In this document: piece after piece, positions 41,922-49,900 of the stretch
Position numbering within the stretch: the stretch's first letter is position 1
How the letters are laid out: the number at the start of each line of letters is the position of its first letter
NCBI GenBank assembly: GCA_037178625.1
Contig: CM074132.1
Coordinates: forward strand, 930,001 to 994,000
Reading direction: 5' to 3'
Length of the DNA stretch: 64,000 nucleotides
Origin: Skeletonema tropicum
Lineage: Eukaryota > Bacillariophyta > Thalassiosirophyceae > Thalassiosirales > Thalassiosiraceae
Notes under the pieces: generated by a model
What the model saw: only the letters and a program-made list of their open reading frames with translations
The model's database searches: none
Told to the model about the DNA's origin: nothing
Made by a program: the position numbers and the translations under genes

Positions 41922-43538
41922 TTAATATGGACAATGGCCATAGTAGACAGGGAATGGCACCACATCCCTAACACTCTGCACACCACAAACCAACATACAC
42001 AAGCGATCAAATCCCATTCCCCATCCACCATGGGGGCAACTTCCACTCTTTCTCAAATCCAAGAACCATTGGATGGGAGACACATCCATTTCACGACGCT
42101 TCACTTCCTCATCCAACTTTTCAAATCTCCATTCACGCATGGAACCGCCGAAAAGTTCACCGACACGAGGACAGAGTAAATCGAATGAGAGACATTCACC
42201 ACTTCCATCGTCAGTCTGGGCCATGTAGAATGATTTGATCTTAAGTGGCCAATGAGTCACAAACACAAAGGCACCAAATTCTTTCCCTTCCGCAATGTAT
42301 GCCTCACGTTGATCCTCCGGAACAGCCTCATACCCAAAGTACTGCACAAGAATCTTCTCATGCTCACTTCCAAGATCATCTTCATACCCAGGGAGTTCCT
42401 TCACCTTGACTCTCTTGAGCTTGCCATCATCTCCAGGAATCTTCGCCTTCTCCTTGACCAATTTACGAATCAAGTCAATCGCATCCCGATGCTTAATCCT
42501 CACGAATGGCCTATCGACACACTCTTTCAACAAGGTACGTGTCGGTTTCATATCGGTCGGGGCCATCTTACTCTCCAACCACTTGAAGTCATCCCCACAT
42601 TTATCCAAAGCATAGTTAATCACAAACTTGACAAATCGTTCCGCCTGAGAAATCAACTGATCAAGGGTGATGAACGCACCCTCATACTCCACATGCAAAA
42701 ACTCCGCAAGATGTTTGGCCGTATCGGACTTTTCGGCTCGGAAACTCTTTTGGCAGGTGTACACTTGACGGAATCCACAAATGGTTGCCTCCAACGGCAA
42801 TTGACTGGAGACAGTCAACCCCACCTTGAGTGGGTTACCCTCGGCATCATTGGAAAACATGAGTGGACTCACTCCAAATGTCTCTCCGGCACCCTCACAA
42901 TCACTCACAGTCATAATGTTGGGATCAGTCAACTGCACATCCTCCTGGTCCATAAAGAGATGCACTGCCATATCCAACTTGCTACGGATACGAAAGACAC
43001 ATTGACTCGCTTGAGAACGGAATCGATAAAATGGCAAATTACGTAAACTAGTCATTTTCTTTTCCGTTCCCTTTTGTAATGGGTAGGCAATGGGATCGTA
43101 GACCTTTCCAATCACACGGATGCGGGAGACTTGGAATTCAAAGTCTTGTGTTGCCGTGGGGGGGGAGAGGACGATTTTCCCATCGACTACTACTGCACAT
43201 CCCAGGGAGAGGTGTTCGGCTTGATCGAGTTGATCGAAGGTGAGTGTTTTGTATTGCTGTTCATCTTGTGTTAGAACTACTTCTTCGGATTCTTCTTCTT
43301 CTGCCCCTTCTTCTTTTTGGAGATAGGTGGCCTCCTCAATAACACAGTTGAGACTGCCGACACGTGTCCCGTCGTATAGATCGAGAAAGACAATGGAGCC
43401 ACCGCCACCGACGCGTGTTCGGCGGACCCATCCGTAGAAGGAGGTGAGTTTGTCGCTGATTAGGGCAGGGTCCTCGGCGTGGAGCCGGGTGAGCTGGATG
43501 AAGGTCTGGGGGGCAAGTTCGTCCGTCATTTTGTTCAT
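41922..43538 (-). CDS. Asparaginyl-tRNA synthetase, eukaryotic cytosolic type
   Basis: A single exon of 538 residues. It charges tRNA-Asn with asparagine. An N-terminal OB-fold anticodon-binding domain (SFYGWVRRTRVGG...IVFLDLYDGT, about residues 35-60) is followed by a class II catalytic core. Motif 2 is FRAEKSDTAKHLAEF (about 264-278) and motif 3 is GWGMGFDRL (about 497-505). The close relative AspRS is less likely, because the FRAEKSDTAKHLAEF and VYYGHCPY endings match AsnRS. An acidic insertion (EEGAEEEESEEV) sits at about 75-90. There is no obvious transit peptide, so the cytosolic form is inferred. The start could be 43538 or the ATG three codons later. Confidence 0.93.
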   Translation of the reverse strand: MNKMTDELAPQTFIQLTRLHAEDPALISDKLTSFYGWVRRTRVGGGGSIVFLDLYDGTRVGSLNCVIEEATYLQKEEGAEEEESEEVVLTQDEQQYKTLTFDQLDQAEHLSLGCAVVVDGKIVLSPPTATQDFEFQVSRIRVIGKVYDPIAYPLQKGTEKKMTSLRNLPFYRFRSQASQCVFRIRSKLDMAVHLFMDQEDVQLTDPNIMTVSDCEGAGETFGVSPLMFSNDAEGNPLKVGLTVSSQLPLEATICGFRQVYTCQKSFRAEKSDTAKHLAEFLHVEYEGAFITLDQLISQAERFVKFVINYALDKCGDDFKWLESKMAPTDMKPTRTLLKECVDRPFVRIKHRDAIDLIRKLVKEKAKIPGDDGKLKRVKVKELPGYEDDLGSEHEKILVQYFGYEAVPEDQREAYIAEGKEFGAFVFVTHWPLKIKSFYMAQTDDGSGECLSFDLLCPRVGELFGGSMREWRFEKLDEEVKRREMDVSPIQWFLDLRKSGSCPHGGWGMGFDRLCMLVCGVQSVRDVVPFPVYYGHCPY

Positions 43539-43751
43539 TTTTTGTGCACTTCTTTCGCTGTTTTTTTGTTGAGCGGTGAGCGGTCGGCGGTCGGCGGTCG
43601 TGGGCGATAATCAAAATCCAAAATGTTCGGAGTCCCAAAAAGCAAAATCTGCGGCTGTGACGGATGTGCCCTGGCGTGACAGTTCCCTCAAAAATGGCAC
43701 TTTCCTCCTGCACTTTGCCCACAAAAAGCTGGAAGAAGCGATCGCAAACAG
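43539..43751. promoter_or_regulatory. Compact bidirectional promoter of AsnRS and methionine aminopeptidase
   Basis: Only 213 bp separate two divergent start codons. The region includes the direct repeat (G)GTCGGCGGTCG near 43584-43601 and must contain both promoters. Confidence 0.65.
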
Positions 43752-45095
43752 ATGTCGACCATGGCAGCCGCAACTATCGCAAGGGCAGTCGCAACATCCA
43801 GCGGCAAGCGACCAATTCAACTGCTATCGCAGCAGCTATCACCTCTCCATCATCAGCTGCGGAGTAAAAGTAGCGTTCCATCTTCGTCCTCCTCCTCTCT
43901 CAGTCCAGCCGATGAGGTCTACGAACGCGCTGCACAAGCTGCCTCTGCATTTGATACTCAGTACAATCTAGACGATTCACCGCACATATACAACAACAAC
44001 AAGTTTGACTCGCTACTCCAGAAATTGCCCTTTCAAACATCCACAAACACTACTCAAATCGGCTGGCGAAAACGTCAACTAAACACAACAAACGCTCACC
44101 CAATCCAACCCCATCCCATCTCACCACGAACCTCCATCCGACCATCGGCACAACATCCCCCCACCTTCTTTCCACCCTACGCACACAATGGATCCATCCC
44201 TCAAAACTCTTCTTCCTTAGACACAGTCTTACTCCATGATACAACATCTATTGAACGAATGAGACACGCTGCACAAATCGCACGTCGTCTTCTAAACTAC
44301 ATCTGTTCCCCCTCTATCGTTACAGTCGGTACCACCACCGCCCAAATCAACCAATTATTACACAATGCCGCCATAAAGGCAGGTGCATACCCCTCTCCAC
44401 TCAACTATATGGGATTTCCCAAAAGTGTTTGTTCGTCAATTAATGAGGTGGTATGTCATGGTATACCCGATGAGAGACCATTGGAATTGGGAGATGTGGT
44501 TAGTTTTGATGTGAGTTGTTATGTGGGGGGTGTTCATGGGGATAATTGTGCTACGGTGATTGTTGGGGATGTAGAGGAGGGTTATAATGATGACGATAGT
44601 AATGAAGCGAATAGTCAAGCAAGTGCTGTACATGAGAGAGACTGGTTCATCCCACCATACAAAACAAACTTTGCATCCGAACAAGAACAAGAACGAATCG
44701 TAACAGCACGTCGATTGGTCCAAGCAGCACTTGAGGCACGAGATGAAGGTGTCGCAGCCTGCAAACCAGGCGCATGTCTCACCGACATTGGAGCAGCAAT
44801 ACACGCTGTATCCGATGCCTACGGATATGACACCGTCCGACATTACCGTGGTCATGGAATATTCGAAGAGTTCCATCGTGCACCATTCGTCAAGCATTTT
44901 CGGAATGAGGATCGGATGGAATTGTTGCCCGGGATGATATTTACGATTGAGCCAATGATTACGGAGGGAAATGCGGATTGTTATGAGTGGAATGATAATT
45001 GGACGGTGGTGACGAGGGATGGTGGACGGTGTGCGCAGTTTGAGCATACGGTGGTGATTACGGAGGATGGTGTGGAAATTTTGACTTTGCCTTAA
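43752..45095 (+). CDS. Methionine aminopeptidase type I, organelle-targeted (MAP1D-like)
   Basis: A single exon of 447 residues. It removes the initiator Met from nascent proteins. The first about 60 residues are rich in Ala, Arg and Ser and lack acids (MAAATIARAVATSSGKR...), a mitochondrial-type presequence. The catalytic domain starts at about residue 165 (MRHAAQIARRLL). The two-metal site is present: Asp in SFDVSCYVGGVHGD (both Asp, about 251 and 262), His in YRGHGI (about 366), Glu in TIEPMI (about 399) and Glu in QFEHT (about 430). There is no N-terminal zinc finger, as in MAP1D. An acidic insertion follows the second Asp. It is divergent from AsnRS and convergent with RFC4. Confidence 0.92.
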   Translation: MSTMAAATIARAVATSSGKRPIQLLSQQLSPLHHQLRSKSSVPSSSSSSLSPADEVYERAAQAASAFDTQYNLDDSPHIYNNNKFDSLLQKLPFQTSTNTTQIGWRKRQLNTTNAHPIQPHPISPRTSIRPSAQHPPTFFPPYAHNGSIPQNSSSLDTVLLHDTTSIERMRHAAQIARRLLNYICSPSIVTVGTTTAQINQLLHNAAIKAGAYPSPLNYMGFPKSVCSSINEVVCHGIPDERPLELGDVVSFDVSCYVGGVHGDNCATVIVGDVEEGYNDDDSNEANSQASAVHERDWFIPPYKTNFASEQEQERIVTARRLVQAALEARDEGVAACKPGACLTDIGAAIHAVSDAYGYDTVRHYRGHGIFEEFHRAPFVKHFRNEDRMELLPGMIFTIEPMITEGNADCYEWNDNWTVVTRDGGRCAQFEHTVVITEDGVEILTLP

Positions 45096-45287
45096 GTTAA
45101 TAGAGTCATTGTTTTCTTGTTTCATGCAACATTTGCACCAAAACAAAGGTCACATACCTCTAATATATATGTTGAAATAACTGCTTCCAGAAATGTTTGA
45201 TTATGATTTACCATTATCGCCCTATATCATGAAACTTATGCAACAAATGAATGACATCATCTTCCCCTCGCTCATTCAAATAATTAT

Positions 45288-46454
45288 CTACCTCTTTTTC
45301 TGTTTCAAACACTCCAAACATCTCGAACAAACCATCAAAAGCTGCAACAATTCATCACTCCCATCAATCAAATTCTTATCACTCTCAGCAATCTGTATGG
45401 CAATCTTGGCTTTGGCCTCTTCGGTAACATCCTCCATGACGATAATTTTGGCCATGAGTGCACTCAAGACATGTTCTACGGCGTACCCCTCCAAGACAAT
45501 ATCGGTAACTTGAGTCTTCATTTCGTCAAATGTCTTGGTTTGCAATGTCACAATCAATGAGTCAATTAATGTTTGTGGGGGCAACCCAGCCATCTCTGCA
45601 ATCGATTCCTTCTTGATCGTATCTCGTTTCACTTCCTTCTCAGTCACAATTCCCGATAACGAATGTGCCGATTGCAATGTAGTCACCGCCCGTCTCATAT
45701 CCCCCTGACTCAATGTCAATATTTCCTCAATCACTTCTTCCTCTTGCCCCTCTTCAAATTGACACTGTTCTTGCTGTGCAATGTACAAAATCCGTTGCTT
45801 CATACTCTCCACGGGCAAGGGCTGGAAACGGAATTTGGCACATCGACTTGCCAATGGTTCAATGATGCGTGTGACGTAGTTGCAGATTAGGATGAAGCGT
45901 GTTACCTTGGAATAGGCTTCAATGACACGACGGAGGGCGGCTTGGGCGTCTCGGGTGACTGTGTCGGCTTCGTCAAGGATGATGATTTTGAAGGGTGGAT
46001 TGGGATACTTCTTGGTGTTTTTATTATCGTTGTCAATGTCCATTTTGTCATTGTCATTGTTTTCATTATTCTCAGCTGCGACAGCAGTGGATTTTTTCGT
46101 GGTGAAAAAATTCTTTGATTTATCAGTTTTACCAGTGGAAGTACTTCCCGAGGTACCAATTGCCAAACTAGCAAAATGTTTAATCTTATCCCTCACAACA
46201 CTAATCCCTCGTTCGTCACTAGCATTCAATTCCAGCACCCGTCGTTTGAGTTGTGTCGGATCAAATAATTTACGGCATAGGGCCAATGCGACGGATGTCT
46301 TTCCGGTGCCTGGTGGACCATAAAAGAGTAAATGGGGTAGTCTGTTGGTTTCGACAGCATTTTTGAGAGTAGAGATTACTTCGGTTTGGTGGGAGACGTC
46401 GGTGAGGTCTTTGGGGCGGTAGCGTTCTACCCAGGGGGTGGCGGAGATGGCCAT
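45288..46454 (-). CDS. Replication factor C small subunit, RFC4-like (yeast Rfc2)
   Basis: A single exon of 388 residues. This is an AAA+ clamp-loader subunit that loads PCNA on primed DNA. Walker A is GPPGTGKT (46-53), Walker B is LDEAD (160-164), and the arginine-finger motif SRC lies in PLASRCAKFRF (about 200). The run LICNYVTRIIEPLASRC matches the RFC2/RFC4 group best. An Asn/Asp/Lys-rich insertion of about 50 residues (101-153) separates Walker A and B and is longer than usual. The gypsy element begins only 93 bp upstream of the start codon, so the native promoter may have been separated from the gene. Confidence 0.93.
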   Translation of the reverse strand: MAISATPWVERYRPKDLTDVSHQTEVISTLKNAVETNRLPHLLFYGPPGTGKTSVALALCRKLFDPTQLKRRVLELNASDERGISVVRDKIKHFASLAIGTSGSTSTGKTDKSKNFFTTKKSTAVAAENNENNDNDKMDIDNDNKNTKKYPNPPFKIIILDEADTVTRDAQAALRRVIEAYSKVTRFILICNYVTRIIEPLASRCAKFRFQPLPVESMKQRILYIAQQEQCQFEEGQEEEVIEEILTLSQGDMRRAVTTLQSAHSLSGIVTEKEVKRDTIKKESIAEMAGLPPQTLIDSLIVTLQTKTFDEMKTQVTDIVLEGYAVEHVLSALMAKIIVMEDVTEEAKAKIAIQIAESDKNLIDGSDELLQLLMVCSRCLECLKQKKR

Positions 46455-46547
46455 GGTTCACGTGATGTGTGCAAAAATAAAATTGTGATAAGCCCCGTGC
46501 GATCGGCCTTCTGTCACACAAAACGATTTTTGCGTGCTTTGCGCGCT

Positions 46548-46874
46548 CATAAGGACTCTCCACTGGTATTCTCACATACCAGTACATCATCCTTATCTGC
46601 GTCTCCGGATTCCAGACAGTGTCTCACTTTCTGGCTAGATTAGCCAGATCACTTCTAGATCAGCCGATCTGTCTCGGGATCAGCTTAGTCGTTTGCTGAC
46701 CCGTAGATCATTCCCTGATCCGTCTCTAGAGATCAGCCAGTAGTCATCTTAGTCTGACTTCGTCAGCCAGAAGTCGACCACACGACTGATCTTTGACTTC
46801 TTTCACTCGATAGACATCTCATAAAATAAGTCTTCCAGCTCTGCATCAATCTCTTGCTTGCATCCATTCCTTTT
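46548..46874 (+). repeat. 5' LTR of the Ty3/gypsy element
   Basis: 327 bp. It has many near-palindromic GATCAG/CTGATC blocks (46650-46760) and agrees with the 3' LTR except at two sites. Confidence 0.92.
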
Positions 46875-46875
46875 G

Positions 46876-46893
46876 TGGTGCTCCATGTGAGGA
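46876..46893 (+). promoter_or_regulatory. Primer-binding site of the gypsy element
   Basis: TGGTGCTCCATGTGAGGA begins one base after the LTR. The leading TGG is complementary to a tRNA 3' CCA end. The matching tRNA cannot be named from this window. Confidence 0.65.
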
Positions 46894-46983
46894 GAGTTGC
46901 AGCTTCTAATCTAAGCTCTTTTCATTCCATGTTATTCAACTGGTCTATTCTTACCTTCACGTCACTTATTCCACAGTCATAGG

Positions 46984-49900
46984 TTGCATAGCTCTCCGGC
47001 CAACAGCCGCATCCGTGGATTGGCTCTTCCTTCCTCAACCTCGTGTGAAGACGATAAGGTACCTATCCGCGTCGCTCCTAAGTTCAAAGGTTCAGCTGCA
47101 GCTAAAAGGCGAAAGCACCGTCCACCTCCTACAGATGACAACTTCGGATTTTCAGATCCAATCTCTGACTTCTATCAAGGTGTTTCTCTTGATCCAAACG
47201 GTGAGCTCATCCGCAAGCGCCTCCATCCAGTTCCTGTGCACGAACCTCATTCTACCTACGACGTCTCCTTCAATCCATCCATCCATCAGCCCCTGTTGGA
47301 TGCTCTCGACCTTGACCATCTCACCAACGGGCAGCAGTCTCGCCTCCTCGACCTTCTCAAGGAGTTCTGGTGCGTCTTCAATCCTGACGGCCGCGTTGTC
47401 CCCGTGCGTGACTACACTTGCAGTATTGACACAGGTAATCACCCCGGTGTCTATGTCAAGAATCCTACCTACGGCCCTCATGAATCACCCATCATCGACA
47501 AGTCCATCGCTGCCCTGTTGAAAGTTGGTCAGGTCAGTCAAGTTTACGGCGGTTCATGGTTGTCCAAAGCCCTGCTCGCTCCCAAACCTCACCAAGAAAA
47601 AGTCACTCACATCGACAACTTTGTTTGGCGGTTCTGCGTTAGCTATGTTGCTCTTAATGCTGTCACCAAAGTCATTCGGTGGCCAATCCCCCGTTGTGAT
47701 GATGCATCAGACCTCTACATCGGAAGTAGATTCTTTTGGCTTATGGATGCACCAAGCGGATTCCACCAACTTGAAGTGGACAAGAGCTCAAAACCCAAAC
47801 TTGCTTTCGCTGGGACACAGGGAGACAAATACACCTACAATGTCATGCCCTTCGGTCCAGTCAACGGTCCTGCAATCTTTATCATGTTCATTCACGATAT
47901 GAACAGCTCCTGGAAAGACTTAGCCAAGTCCAGAGGCATCCCCATCGGTCGCAACTGTAACACCCGGATTATCGTGGACGATATCCTCAGCTGGGCCTCT
48001 ACCTTTGACATCGCGTTGAAGTACATGCGCTGCCAATTCATGCGTTGCCGCAACCAACGTTTGTCTTTGAGTCTCACCAAGAGCTTATTCTTCAACCCTC
48101 GTATCGAGTTTGTTGGCCAGGATCTTTGCGCCGACGGCAATCGCCCTGCACAATCTAAGCACAAGTTACTCCAGTCTTGGCCAACCTTCAGGATTGCTAG
48201 AGACATCGCTTCCTTCCTTGGCTTCATCAATTTTTACTCCAAGTACATTCCGTTCATGGAACAGCGTATTTCGCATCTACGTGCTCTCGCGAAGAAACTC
48301 CCCGATATGGACTCCAGCGTAAGCTCTCTTCTGCAAGACGTGCATCTCAAAGAACGCGACGACATCATCCAGGCTATCCTCTCCGATCCATGCCTTCAAC
48401 GTTATGATCCTGACTGGCGGACTTATTTGTCGACTGATTTCAGTGCTCAAGGTATGGGATATTGTTGCCTTCAACCTGATGCTTCTCATGAACCATCAAT
48501 TGCATCAATGCGTCGAGAGATAGCTGGAGGACCATGTGAATTTTTGTGTGACGAATTTGCACTTCGCCTACGTCCCAATGCTTTTGCCTCCCGCTTGACT
48601 CGTGGACGAGAAGTCAACTTGCACTCTTATGTTGGTGAACTCCTTGCTGGTAAATGGGCTATTGGACACAATCGATACAGATGTTATGGCAACCAGTTTA
48701 CTTGGATTACAGATTGTCGCGCAGTGAAGTTTATCTTTGGATTTGAAGGCCCAAACCCAGTGCTTCAACGTCTCAAGTTCTTCCTCAGCCTTTGGAATAT
48801 GACCATCGTCCACCGCAACAATAAATGGCTCGTTGACGCAGACTACTTCTCACGCTGTGGCAGTGAATTAGCTTACGACCCGCTGTGGCTTCAGTATAAT
48901 GAGTTGAACAGCGCCCTCCGCCGTCAACACGTGTCACCTCAAGGCCCTATGCTACCAGAAAATATGCCTGGGTATCGTCGGCCCCGTGCGTCAAACCTGA
49001 TGTTCGATGCAGATTTGTTTCCAGTCGATTTTGAGATCGATTTGAATGATCCAGACCTTCCTGTGGATGTCGATCCTCCTGTGCCTGACATCGATCATTC
49101 AACCTTGGCTCATCCTGTCCTTCTGGGTGAAACATTTCCTCCAGCCTTCAGCCGGTTTGACTTCGCTACAAGCATGGCTGGCACACCTGAACTTCTCCAA
49201 GCTGTCAACAATAGTGCCCAAGTTAGCTCCAGCATTCATAGTTGCGCTGTATCCTTCGGTTTCGTTGACGAATCAGCGGCAGCTTCGCCTTTTCGGCCCT
49301 TCCACAATCGCCATCTTCCTGCACTTGCTTATTCAGTTGCATCATTTCGGTGGATAATCTACGGCTTTAACAGTGGTCACTTCTTCCACACAGTCTCTTC
49401 CAATGGCCTCCCTTTTGAAGTCTATCTTGCTGCTGACCCACTCGCTACCGGTCGTGCACTTTTCAAGACAATTGGTAAATGTTCTTCAGTCTTTGGCGAC
49501 GCCTCCAAACTTCATGCTCACTTGGCATCCTCCTCTGCCACTTCGACAGTTCATGGCTACCTTATCCACACCCGCCCTTTCAAGACTACCGCAGCTAATA
49601 AGACGTTTTGGTCCACCCAGTTGAGTATTATCGAGTGCCTCACCCTTAAGCGTGGTCTCAGCCATGTGGTTATTCAAGTCGACCCTCTTCTTGATTCGAC
49701 AACCATCAAATCCTTTACGCGAAGGCTTGAGTCAATTGGCCCCGGATGGATTCTTTCTCAGAAGCATGTCTATTGCCCTGATCTCGGCGACTCAGTTGCA
49801 TCTTCTCAAACATTCATCATCTGCGTCTGCAAATCAGCTTCAAGCTCAGTCAAAGCGCATCTCTTCGCTGCTCCTCCTCGCATACGTCCAAAGCCACTCA

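Noticed and set aside
42252..43046. 264-codon plus-strand frame inside the AsnRS gene
   Set aside because: It lies antisense to a clearly conserved synthetase, and its sequence has no motif. It is a shadow of that gene.
44436..45146. 236-codon minus-strand frame across the methionine aminopeptidase
   Set aside because: It is antisense to the metal-binding domain of a well-supported gene and has a His/Ile-rich composition typical of a shadow frame.
47440..47452. IDTG in the gypsy polyprotein as an aspartic-protease site
   Set aside because: The surrounding words are those of the lead-in to reverse transcriptase (IDTG followed by Pro/Lys/Tyr before the first RT block), so it is not a protease active site.
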